From positions 1,984,001 through 2,048,000 of the forward strand of contig CM031560.1 in NCBI GenBank assembly GCA_018466975.1: a stretch of DNA of 64,000 bases, given 5' to 3'. The stretch's first letter is position 1; each line of letters begins with the position of its first letter. The notes under the pieces are model-generated. The model ran no database searches and was not told the origin of the DNA. It saw nothing but the letters and a program-made list of their open reading frames with translations. Shown here piece by piece: positions 11,511-21,556 of the stretch. The translations under genes and the position numbers were made by a program. The DNA is from Sparassis latifolia (lineage: Eukaryota > Basidiomycota > Agaricomycetes > Polyporales > Sparassidaceae).

Positions 11511-12147
11511 ATGTAGTCGTCAATCAATTTACTGAAGAGATATAATGATACCTTAGTTGGTGTTGAATGCCCTTTTTGCATACTCTACTCCTCGTTATTT
11601 CTTGCAGTATCTTAGAAGCTGGTGTAGTACAATAGGATTAAGAATATTCTGCAGCTGGCCATCAGATCCATGTCGTACGATTGTGATTGCCGCTGCATCC
11701 CAAACTACCGTCTTGCATAAAATACGCGACAGACGTCCACCCGTAAAACATAAATGCCAGGACTCAGAACACTAGAACCTGTACCGACAAGTATACCACA
11801 AGCAATACTTCTGACATACAGACCCTCTAACATCAAGAAATTTGCTCGCGTGTGGTGTGTCTCACGCCAGACATTCCATACACCGCCACAATGACTGACA
11901 CAGTCACGCAAAGTACGCAGGTGCAAGTGCAAAGAAAAACCTCTGGCCGTCATTGGGTTTACGCAACGGCGAGCAAGCAGATATCTTTACAGCAGTTTCA
12001 TCCTCACGTTGTATGGGAAGTCGAGAATATATATCATGCCCGGCTTCTCTATACAGACCTCTATACAGACAGTGGCCCAGCTCTGGGCGATGATGCTCTT
12101 CAGACTCTTTCCAGCGACCGACTCAAAAACGCATTACAGCAGATGAA
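11511..12147. other. SMC6 3' flank and open frame interrupted by the retrotransposon
   Basis: Below the SMC6 stop the sequence is AT-richer and looks non-coding to about 11850. An open frame then runs 11852-12152 (plus). If the copia element and one copy of its target duplication are removed, this frame continues without a stop into 19024-19232, giving about 170 codons in all. The product is not recognised and no splice sites were established, so this may be chance. Confidence 0.25.
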
Positions 12148-12152
12148 CGCAA

Positions 12153-12589
12153 TGTTACGAGGTCACGAGCGACAGCGGAGCTAAGCAGAGATAAATAAAC
12201 GAGTGACCTCAGTGCTCCGTCGTCTAGCAGCAGACACTGTGTGTATTGTGCATACCTAAGCAGAGATAAATAAATGAGTGACTACAAAGGTGTCAGCGTA
12301 CTACTCGGGTATGCAGTAAGTAAAGAGACTCACCCTCAGTGCTCCGTCGTCTAGCAGCGGACACTGAGGGGCGGCGTACTCATCCTACGGTTATATAGTA
12401 GCTACTGGGTCGGTAACCGGTAAAGTAACAAGGGCGGGTCTGTTTTGAACGTGAATGCGACAACGAACGTGTGTATACTTAAATGGTAAGTCCATTTCCT
12501 CTCCCGTACTCTTCCCAACTATCCTCCACGTTCCTGATGCGCCCTGGTGCGGCTTCCTCAGCCTCCATGGAACATGACAAACACCAACA
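12153..12589 (-). repeat. 3' LTR of the copia element (437 bp)
   Basis: This intact LTR starts TGTTACGAGG and ends CACCAACA as read on the plus strand. It contains two near-copies of a short block with AGCAGAGATAAATAAA and two copies of a CAGTGCTCCGTCGTCTAGCAG-like segment. It is downstream of RNase H relative to the element's minus-strand transcription, so it is the 3' LTR. Confidence 0.93.
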
Positions 12590-12605
12590 TGCCCCCTCAA
12601 GTGCC
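12590..12605 (-). other. Polypurine tract of the copia element
   Basis: Immediately inside the 3' LTR the minus strand reads CACTTGAGGGGGCA, a purine-rich run ending at the LTR edge, which fits the plus-strand priming site of an LTR retrotransposon. Confidence 0.65.
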
Positions 12606-15600
12606 ATGGAGGCCCATGAGTGATGTAAGATATTCGACTTTCACGCGCAGCAAGCTCTTCGTGAAGATGTCGGCGGGCATGTCCTCGGTGCGACGGTAGA
12701 GCAGGGAGATGGCGGCAGAGTCAACGGCCTCACATATGAAGTGGTAGCGGATGTCGATATGTTTCGTGCAGGCATGGTACGCATTGTCTTTCACAAGTGC
12801 AATAGCCGAGCGGTTGTCCGTGTGTAGTCGTAGTGCAAATTTACTGACATCCGGGTCGAGAATATCGGCGAGAAGATAGCACACCCAGATTGCTTCCTTC
12901 GCGGCGTGCGTGAGTGCGATGTACTCAGCCTCTGTGCTTGAGAGCATGACAACTGGCTGCTTCTTCGCAGACCACGAGACTGCACCGCCATCGATGAGGA
13001 AGACGTACCCGCAGATTGAATGCCTGTGCTCTGACGAACCCCAATCCGCATCGGAGAATCCTTCCACTCCATTGCGTGTCAAGCCGTAAGTCAGCCATTT
13101 TTTGCGTGTACTCTTCAGGTAGCGCAAGACACACTTTGCGGCCTCCCAGTGCGCGCGTCCCGGATTCTGCATGAACTGTGAGAGCGCTGTCACCGCGAAT
13201 GCGATGTCTGGCCGTGTCCCGAGTGCCGCGTACATGAGTGAGCCAATCGCCTCACGGTACGGTATGTTCTGCATGTCCTCGAACTCGCGCGGTGTCGAGG
13301 GGCACTGTCAGATGCTGAGGATTGCCCCAGGTTCAAGGGGAGTGGACAGTGGCTTGGCATCTTCGAGATTGAACTGTGCCATAAGTCCATCGATGTATGC
13401 ACGCTGCGAGAGTGAGAGGGTTCGAGCGGCTCGATCACGGCGTACCTCGATGCCTAGTATCCAGTGCATCTCGCCGAGATCGGTCATCTCGAATCGCTTG
13501 CTGATTTCCGTCTTGAACCAGAGTACTGCATTGTTCGTGCCTGCGATCGTAGTGTCATCAACCGAGAGTGCGATGATGAGGGTAACTGAGTCGTCGTCTT
13601 CGTCCAGGTAGAAGACGCAGTGATCAACGAGGCTGCGCGAGAGCCCCATCTCGTCAAGTGCAGCACACATCTTCTTGAACCATTGGCAGCCAGACTGCTT
13701 GAGTCCATAGATCGCATGTCGCAGGAGGCACACCCAGTGCTCCTTCCCACGTTCGGCCTGCCCAGGTGGCTGCTTCATGAAGATCTCCTCCTCGAGGTCA
13801 GCATTGAGATATGCACCCTTGACATCCATCTGGTGCACATCCCAGTCATGGCGTGCAGCGAGTGCAAGGATAATTCGGATCGACGCGAGCTTGGCGACAG
13901 GTGCAAAAGTGTCATTGAAATCAATGCCGGGAATCTGCGAGAAGCCTTGCGTGACAAGACGGGCCTTGTATGACTCAATCTTGCTGTTTGCATTTCGCTT
14001 GATCCTGAAGACAAATTTCGACCCGATGACATTAGTATTCTCAGGTGGTTCAACAAGATCATATGTGTGATGGTCACGAAGATTCCGCATCTCCTTCTTG
14101 ATGGCCTTCTGCCATTGCAGCCAGTCCGGACTCTGCATGGTCTCTTCGAGCGATCGTGGCTCTTGACCTTCGCGTACTGCAAATGCGGCTGGCATTGCGA
14201 AGATCAGCTCATCACCCTCTTGTTCACTCTCGCTCTCCTCAGCTTCTACCGCAGCTGCACCCATCAGGTCACCTGGCTGGAGGCCCTGGGGGTACTTCGG
14301 CCTGCTCTTGCATCCATCCGCGATGCCCGAGCCATCATTTAGCCGCTTCACGTAGGCGGATGCCTTGCGGGGGCGGTGGCTTCGCTCTGCGGGAGCTTCA
14401 GGTGCATGATTTTCATCCTTGTGTTCTTGCGCGGGAGCATCAGATGTCGGCATCAAAGGTGGATTCACAGAAGATGGTGCTGGCAGCTCAGTGTGTGACT
14501 TCGGCTTCTGCTGCGGCTGATGCAGTGTTGACAGCGAGCTCGGAATGACAGCCTCTATCGCCCCCTCAGGCTGAGCCTCATCGGCAATGACCGTTTCATC
14601 AATAAATCTCACATTCCGCTCCACAGACACAGCACGCTTGTCAGGCCAGTACACTCGATAGCCCTTGCTCTCAGTGCTGTACCCGACAAAACATCCTTCG
14701 CGTGCTTTCGAGTCAAGCTTGCCAGCATTCTCGATGCAGACCCAGACCTTCGCACCAAACTCGTGAAGTCGCCTAAGTCTGGTAGATGTCCATATCGCAC
14801 CTCAAAGGGTGTCTTGCCATCCAAGGCACGAGTTGATGTGCGGTTCTTTAGCCACGTCGCATGCATCATGACTTCACCCCACAGGTTCTTGGGCAGTTCG
14901 GCAGCGATGAGCATTGCACGAGCATGCTCCGGGAGGGTCCTGTTTATGCGTTCAGCAAGGCCATTGTGCTGCGGCGTGTCATGAACCGTGAGGCGCGAGA
15001 CTGTGCCGTGTGTGGTGAGGTGGTCGGTGAACTCCCTGCTGAGATACTCGCCCCCTCGATCAGACTGCAGAGCCTTAATGGTCTTCCCATCTTGGTTCTT
15101 CAGCTTTGCCTCATAGGACTTGTAGGCCGAGAATGTGCCGGACTTTGCACGAAGCAAGTAGAGGTCCGTCCAGCGAGTGGCATCATCTGTGAACGAGGTG
15201 AAGTACTTTTTCCCACCAAGTGTTTCGGTCTGAGCCGGCCCCCAGACATCGGAGTGGACTCGATCGCCCAGCTCCTTCGTGCGGTCACTCTCACGCTCTT
15301 TAGGGACAGTCGCGCGGGTGATTTTTGCCTGGATGCAGGAGTTGCACGTCTTCTCCTTGTTTGCCTTGTCTGTGAGTCGCACACCCTCAACTCGTCCTTC
15401 GCGCACAAGACGCTCAGCGATGATTGGCGAGATGTGTCCCATCCGACGGTGGAAGTCCATCACGGACAATGAAATAAGGGCGCGCTCAACCTCCGGCTCG
15501 ACAGCAACTGATGCAGACTCATTCACAGGTGCTGCACGACGTGAGTGCTCGACCTTGTACAGCCCATTCAATGACGGGACACGCCCTATGATCCGAGACT

Positions 15601-16921
15601 GCCTGCGGGAGTATATGCAGCACTCCCCCTTCTCGAACATGGCAGAGTATCCGGCAGCATCGGCACGCGCAATGGATATGAGCGCAAATGCAATCTCGGG
15701 TGCATATAGTACGTCCTCGAGAAGCACTGTCGTCATCTGCTCACCATTCGGGATTTGCAGTTGAACTGTGCCCCTGCCAATTGCACTGAAGTTACAGCCA
15801 TCTGCAGTGGTGATTGGCTTCACAGGCATCGGCTCAAAAGAAACAAAAGAGTCACGATAGGGAGTCATATGGCGTGTCGCACCGCTGTCATAGACTTTGA
15901 TCTCAACATCGGGCAATGTTGCGGGATGGTGGACAAGTGCGGCACTGTCGAATGTAGCCGTGAATGCGTGAGTCTGATTGTCATCACTCACAGCCGTGTT
16001 TGCTGATGACCTGCCCTTCGAATTCGAGCTGCTGCTGCCGCCCTTCTTAAAAGCCTGGTCCTTTGGGCCTTGGCCTTCCTTCCCTCCACCTTCACGCCAG
16101 CAGTCACGCGAGAAGTGTCCCTTTCGGCTGCAGTTGTAGCACTCCGTGTCCTTGGACTTCGCACTGTGTCCACGACTCTTGGAATGCGAGCGCAAGCGCG
16201 TGTCTGCCTTTGCTGAGAGTGCAGACTCAGGCTTCAGGTGTGCCTTCCGCCGGTCATACTCCTCGACAATGCTGGTGATGATGTCCATTTTCGCGAGAGT
16301 GTCGAGGTGGGCCCGTGCAGTCGGCACCTTCCTGGACGCCATTGGTGTTCCCGTGGACGCCAGCTGCAGACGAGTCCGCAGAGCGCCCGAGTACATCTCG
16401 GACTTGCTCTCGTACTCGTTCTGTACCGCAATCCAGACTTCTGCCGCAGTCACAAGCTTCTTGATGCGCAAGAGGAGCCGGTCATTAATCGTACCATAGA
16501 TCTGCTGCCGCGCGGCAAACTCCTTCTGCGTATACTCATCCAGCTTTTGCTCGGCGGCCTCAACGATCTTCAGATACTCCTCTGGTGTCATCGAAGGTTG
16601 GGTCTGACCGGCGGGTGCTGTGGTAGTCACAGGGGCTGTTGTTGTGGCAGTGCGTGATGTCGCGGCTGTCGACGCCGTAGCGGCTGGCGTTGTGGAAGCG
16701 GTCGTCGCGGCCTGCGCAGGTGATGGCATCGGGAGCGGGGGTGGATCCGGTGGCCGGCGAGCAGTCCCTTGAAGATGTCGCAACAGTCCTCGGGAGCCCA
16801 TGACGGTGAACATGCGCTCCTTGTAGGTGATCCAGTTGGAGCCGTTGGCTGCCAACTTTGGGATGACATTGAGGTGAGATTGCAGGGATTCCGAGGCAGG
16901 CGACATTGTGTCGGGGCTCAT
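12597..16921 (-). pseudogene. Copia Gag-Pol polyprotein, one frameshift and one stop
   Basis: Reading on the minus strand from ATG 16921: a Gag region with a Pro/Ala/Thr-rich spacer, zinc knuckle CYNCSRKGHFSRDC (about 16145), aspartic protease motif YDSGATRHM (about 15885), pre-integrase MGHISPIIAERLV, integrase with HSDVWGPA, SFTDDATRW and QSDRGGEYLS, a frameshift near 14765, then reverse transcriptase with YKARLVTQGFSQ, QMDVKGAYLNADL and SVDDTTIAG, an in-frame TGA at 13308-13310, and RNase H with GFSDADWG and MLSSTEAEYIALTHAAKEA ending GLHGT at 12597. Domain order puts it in Ty1/copia. The start codon overlaps the primer-binding site. The two lesions mean it cannot make a full product, though most motifs are still readable, so decay is fairly recent. 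Confidence 0.93.
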
Positions 16922-16925
16922 AACC
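16913..16925 (-). promoter_or_regulatory. Primer-binding site matching the anticodon arm of initiator tRNA-Met
   Basis: The plus strand here reads GGGCTCATAACC, which is the anticodon stem-loop sequence of eukaryotic initiator tRNA-Met (CAT anticodon), directly beside the 5' LTR. The minus (sense) strand is therefore complementary to the middle rather than the 3' end of that tRNA. Drosophila copia and yeast Ty5 are known to be primed by such a 5' half-tRNA. The Gag ATG at 16921-16919 lies inside this site. Confidence 0.75.
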
Positions 16926-17160
16926 TGTTACGAGGTCACGAGCGACAGCGGAGCTAAGCAGAGATAAATAAACGAGTGACCTCAGTGCTCCGTCGTCTAG
17001 CAGCGAACACTGTGTGTATTGTGCATATCTAAGCAGAGATAAATAAACGAGTGACTACAAAGGCGTCAGCGTACTACTCGGGTATGCAGTAAGTAAAGAG
17101 ACTCACCCTCAGTGCTCCGTCATCTAGCAGTGGACACTGAGGGGCGGTGTACTCGTCCTA

Positions 17161-18814
17161 CACGCCCGTTTTGTGAAAGGCTGATAATCGGCTGAAATGT
17201 GTCACGTCGCCAGAGCGCCCCACCGAGGTCGTGGGAGTCACCCAGCCAGGTGATTCCGAGAGTGAAATCGTATATGGACAGACCCTTGGCCAAGAGCTAT
17301 CTGGCCAGCAGCTGAGCGGGCGAGGTCTGGCCAAGCGGACTGCCCACACAAGCCCCAGACGGCCTGCTGGGCTCAAAATTATGCGAGATTTCGTCTTCTT
17401 TCTCGGCAACCCATGTTTCAGATGTATCATTGGCGCTGCAGCTCATTCTACCGCTGCGAATCGGGGTAACACATCGGTTCGAAATATAGGTGTTCGGAAC
17501 TTCAGAAATATATTGCACGACATAGATCGGGACACTCCCTCCAGACGGCATGCAACCCACCTCTCAGCCAAGCGATGTCCTTCTCGAATCCCTCCGCCCG
17601 AAACTTGCGCAAGAGTCCGAAAAGTGTGGGGCGATCGGCAACGGAGGGCACATCTGCATCGTAAACGAGAATGCGAGAGGCAGACAACCATGCTGAAAAT
17701 TGGGTGCGGGCAGCGGCTGACTGGAGCATGGGCGCCAGCTGGGCGAGCGAGAAAAGTGGTCGCTTGAGAAGCGTGGTCAGCACGGAGAGCGAGAGCGATC
17801 TAGGAAGGCGAGCTGTTGCATAGGCGTTGTGGGGACGGGCATCGAGGATGAGGGCATCGGGATCAGCGAGGATAGTGTGGAGATCGGCAGGTAGGAGTGC
17901 GGAGAAGGCAGATGGGGAGATATCTGCAGAGGGCACTGGGTACAGAATAATTCTACAAAACAAGTCTGTATAGTCATCCTCTATTAGCAGACACAAATCC
18001 AGACCATCCGTGCTGCAGTTCCATCAAAAACACTTGACACGAGCATCAGTTGGCGGAGCAGAGCAAGCATGTGATGTGTACTCACTGGTGACGATCGGAA
18101 CAGCCCTACAAAATATACTGTGAATGGCTGAGTGCTGGACATGAATGGAACACCGGGAAAGTAACAAACCTCGCAATGTGAGAAGGATACCAGGAAAAAC
18201 ATTGCGCACCCTGCACCTGCTTCGGGTCCTGTGGAGAAAGGATCAAGTACAAGAGCGAAGGACTCACCGTCGGGCCATGGATCATAGCGTGGTGTTAGGC
18301 CAGCTCACCTTGAAACTGCTTTTGAGGGGAGGCCTTGACGTTAACGTGGCAGTGGTGGAAGGAAAGGCGTTGAAAGGGCAAGCGCGCACGAGCCATCAGG
18401 AAAATGGGCCATCACGGCACATTTGAGATTCCGCAACGGCGCGTTCGGCTTGGGCATTGGCTCGAGAACACTAAAGTCCATTCTCTCCTTGGGTAGAGCA
18501 CTCAAATTTTGGCTTGAAGACGATTGAAAAATACGAGAGGAGAGCTGTAAGGCGCATCTAAGCTTCTGGCTACTACGATTGATGCCCAAACACAAAGAAT
18601 ATGGCCCGATGGTGAGTAGATTCCAGCCCGATCTCGGGGCAAGGCCGGAAGCTGGCTGGACATATCCTGCGGAGCTGGCTGCGGGATGTCCTGTCCAGGC
18701 GATGACCAATCAGCTGGTCGCCAGATCTTGTACAGCCCGGCCGCCAGAGCTTTCATAAGCCAAAATCTCCCTGAATTGCTCAGAGTCGGCCCATCCCATC
18801 GAGGGTTGGGCGTG
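17161..18814. mobile_element. 1,654-bp nested insertion with CACGCCC ends and TA duplication
   Basis: The insert interrupts the 5' LTR. Its ends are CACGCCC on the left and GGGCGTG on the right, a 7-bp terminal inverted repeat, and it is flanked by a TA duplication, which is the target of Tc1/mariner-type transposons. The inverted repeats do not extend beyond 7 bp and no transposase is present. It carries a fragment of a cellular gene on its minus strand. Alternatives are a non-autonomous gene-capturing DNA transposon or filler DNA copied in during break repair; the terminal repeat and clean TA favour the first. Confidence 0.75.
17502..18709 (-). pseudogene. Captured 5' fragment of a MAP-kinase-phosphatase-like gene (rhodanese domain)
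   Basis: The minus strand holds an N-terminal piece (about 18709-18341) with PNAPLRNLKCAVMAH and a Pro-rich FLPPLPR end, then a rhodanese-like domain (about 17980-17520) with LILDARPHNAYATARLPR, LLKRPLFSLAQLAPML, SRILVYDADVP and LLRKFRAEGFEKDIAWLRGG. Such a rhodanese domain precedes the dual-specificity phosphatase domain in MAPK phosphatases. The phosphatase active site (HCxxGxxR) is absent; after AVWRECPDL the frame ends in CRAIYF at 17502. The piece is in the order and strand of a normal gene, so a genomic segment was probably taken up. It lies wholly within the nested insertion and is presumably not a working gene. Confidence 0.7.
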
Positions 18815-19023
18815 TACGGTTATATAGTAGCTACTGGGTCGGTAACCGGTAAAGTAACAAGGGCGGGTCTGTTTCGAACGTGAACGCGACAACGAACGTG
18901 TGTATACTTAAATGGTAAGTCCATTTCCTCTCCCGTACTCTTCCCAACTATCCTCCACGTTCCTGATGCGCCCTGGCGCGGCTTCCTCAGCCTCCATGGA
19001 ACATGACAAACACCAACACGCGA

Positions 19024-19885
19024 ATGACGCACCCTCTCCAGCCGCTTTCTCTTCAGGAAAAAGATGGCAGAGTGGGGTACCTTTGAACTTAGCTTCGGTA
19101 ACCGTCATTTTCTTTAACAACTTGAACCAGTTACGAGGAGGCCAATGCTTTTGCCAGTGCGCGAGCTACTGCTCAAGATGGGGATGGACAAGACCTACGA
19201 TATACGTGGAGACGGCGAGATACTCACGTTGACATTCGAGCTTGCTGAAATGTGGGTGATCATCAAATGGCTTCACTCCTGTGAACACCTCCTTGATAAA
19301 CAAAAGATGGACGGGATATGTAGGCGGCTTTCTCAGTAGAACTGCGTACGAGGCAACACCATACGTGCGCTTGACCGATTCACCGAATCACTGTTTCTAG
19401 CGCCTGATGTAGAAGCATGGATGAACATTTCTACGAGAGAAGACATGATATCATGGATGACGAGCACAAAGTTGCGGGGAATCCTTATGGTCTGGACAAT
19501 GCCAGATTTCTTGGGCCCCATGGGTGAAGATTGGGACTGTGCTTCGCCTCATCTACATACCTCTCACTATGTCAACCTGCTTTGCATACCCCCTCGAGAC
19601 CTGCCAAGTCCGAAATTGCCAGAGTATCATCAGAGGCACAACGGCAAGTAGCGGCGGCAGAAGTTCAGCGACTGCAATAGTACCAACAGCTCTCACAGAA
19701 GCCCAGGATACCCGACGAGAAGTAACACATCGTTGGTGACCAAGGACTGGCACCAGGACTTGCAGGCAGACAGGCATACAAACTAATTCCCGTCGATAGC
19801 GCGTCTGAAGCAGAACAAATACATGCAATAACCAATCTACAAGCTTCAGCTGAAAGCGACCCAGGGAAGGTACCGGAAAACTCTC
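19024..19885. other. Retrotransposon flank with unassigned coding-like frames
   Basis: Plus-strand frames here read like protein in places, for example NTIRALDRFTESLFLAPDVE (about 19359-19418) followed by STKLRGILMVWTMPDFLGP, and MWVIIKWLHSCEHLLDKQ (about 19250-19303). They may be exons of an unknown gene into which the copia element jumped (see the open frame at 11852-12152), but no family or firm exon chain could be established. The minus-strand frame 19828-19553 is hydrophobic and equally unproven. Confidence 0.25.
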
Positions 19886-21556
19886 CTAACTTTTTTGATC
19901 AGCAGACAATATACCCCTGGCCCACTCAGAATCGCCGACCAATTTGTTTGTGAAGAAGTCACCCAGCACCTCACGCAGCTGCGTGACGACCCTCGCGTCA
20001 GTCTCGGAAGATGCGTCCAAAGGTGTGGACATAGTTGAGGGAGGATGCAGCATCTTGAGTGCGTCCTAAAAGAGAGCGTGAGAATCAATGTGCACAGAAA
20101 TGAAAACCCATTCCAACCAAGGCGCATTCCACAACCGGGCTTGACTCCCCCTCAAAAAGTTCACTCCCTACCACTTTTGCGCCACCCCCATCGACGAGGC
20201 CTTTTCTGACGGCCTCTTTGCCCACACCCATGAGCCCACGTATCGCGCCTTCGCGTGTGCCTCTACTTTTGCCTGGGGAGATTAACGCCAGAAGCAAAGT
20301 CTTCATGATTCTGGGAGGTAGCGACGGGTATGTTGTTGAGTAGTGAGTAAGAAGGTGCGAAAGGATCTGCGAGGCGGATGTGCGAAGTTCCGCGGCATGT
20401 GACGGAGGTAGCGCAGAGTGAAGCAAAATCGAAAGTATTGGCGGAAGGAGTTGGTGCAGCTATGAAAAGGAGAGTTTAGGCTTTAGGTGGCTCATTGTGA
20501 TTGTCTCACTCACATATGGCTCCACAAACAACGTTGAGTTATCGAGGAGGGCGCCGATCACATCAAGGAGGACCTCCAGAACTCTGCCATCGGTCTCGCT
20601 CTGCACGCCTCCTTTCAGCGCACTGACGACACCTTCTCCCACCCACCGGACAAGGTAAGGCAGTAGCGCTTGCAACCCTGCGTCGTGTCGCAAGCTGGCC
20701 AGTGCAGCCGTGCGCTTCGCGTAATCCGAAGCGGAGGGTGGGAGGAGTGCAGACGTAAGGCGAGTATAATACAGCTGTAGCTCCCGTGACAAAACGTGCT
20801 TCACAAGCTGCTGTTGCTGCTTCGTTACGGTGTGCATCGGGGAGGGCCGATCTGAAGATGGAGGAGACGGTGGGAATACAGTTCCTGGCCGCAATGGTGA
20901 CGATGTAGGCTTAGCCATAACGAAGTCCTGGTCAGTATCTTTCGGAATGGCAGGTGGATTTTCTGGAATCAGTGGCTGTACGCCTTCAACGGCGAGCCAA
21001 TGTGCCGTCCAACTTACGCCCTTGGGAAGTGTGAGTTTCTCCTCGCGGAGCACACGATCGAAGTCAATCTCTTCGTCCTCGACAAAATATACCGATCCCG
21101 CAGCCGGTAGTTGCGGAAACGGCGGTGCACGCCGAAATACAGGTGGATTGTGAGGTGAATGGCCATAGAGAGGTTCAATGTTCAACACACGCAGGGCATG
21201 ATCCACATCAGAGGTTGTTAAAGTAGTGCGTCTGGCATGACGCATGAAGCGCGCAGCTTCCTGTTAAAAATCGGGAATAGTGTAGACAGGTTGATGGTGG
21301 ATTGGATTGTAGAGTTACACACCTCCAACACCTGATGAACCCTATACTCAACATCGCTAGCAAGCGAAGACGCTACTGCGTCTGAAAAACTCGTTATGTT
21401 TAATGACTCTGCTACGTCCTGTGGGAGAGTGAAACTCAGACGAGCACAACAATAACAGCGATGAATGGGCTATACTCGAATGGAATCTGGCTTGTACACT
21501 CCAGAGATTGGTGCAGACGTGGCGCGCCCCTTCGCATTAGATTTGCTCGTTGACAT
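19886..21556 (-). CDS. TAF6: TFIID/SAGA subunit TAF6
   Basis: TAF6 pairs with TAF9 in TFIID (and SAGA) through an H4-like histone fold. The first exon starts at ATG 21556 (MSTSKSNAKGRATS) and contains GVYKPDSIR, spliced to DVAESLNITSFSDAVASS and VEYRVHQVLE, then EAARFMRHARRTTLTTSDVD and HALRVLNIEPLYGH, completing the histone fold. A linker with DEEIDFDRVLREEKLTLPKG and the HEAT-repeat TAF6 C-terminal domain follow (VKHVLSRELQLYYTRL, LPYLVRWVGEGV, MKTLLLALISPGKS, REGAIRGLMGVGKEAVR). The last exon (20067-19886) ends GILSADQKS. Four or five short introns; the gene looks complete at a little under 500 residues. Confidence 0.93.

Larger units (their letters stand above)
16926..19018 (-). repeat. 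5' LTR of the copia element, split by an insertion
   Basis: Segment 16926-17160 (235 bp) matches the first part of the other LTR, and 18817-19018 (202 bp) matches the rest. The sum is 437 bp, the same length as the intact LTR, so nothing was lost at the break. The dinucleotide TA is present on both sides of the intervening DNA (17159-17160 and 18815-18816) but once in the intact LTR, so it was duplicated on insertion. Confidence 0.93.
12148..19023 (-). mobile_element. Ty1/copia LTR retrotransposon, inactivated and carrying a nested insertion
   Basis: The element is bounded by a 5-bp target-site duplication, CGCAA at 12148-12152 and CGCGA at 19019-19023 (one transition apart). The LTRs are 437 bp, at 12153-12589 and, split in two, at 16926-17160 plus 18817-19018. 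The LTR termini are TG and CA. The internal region encodes, on the minus strand, Gag, protease, integrase, reverse transcriptase and RNase H in that order, which is the copia order. Primer-binding and polypurine sites sit at the expected borders. About a dozen differences separate the two LTRs, all transitions. A frameshift near 14765 and an in-frame TGA at 13308-13310 disable the polyprotein. Confidence 0.95.

Noticed and set aside
17471..17490. GGTTCGAA-like string suggesting a tRNA B box
   Set aside because: No matching A box, no acceptor stem and no cloverleaf can be drawn; it lies in the nested insertion.
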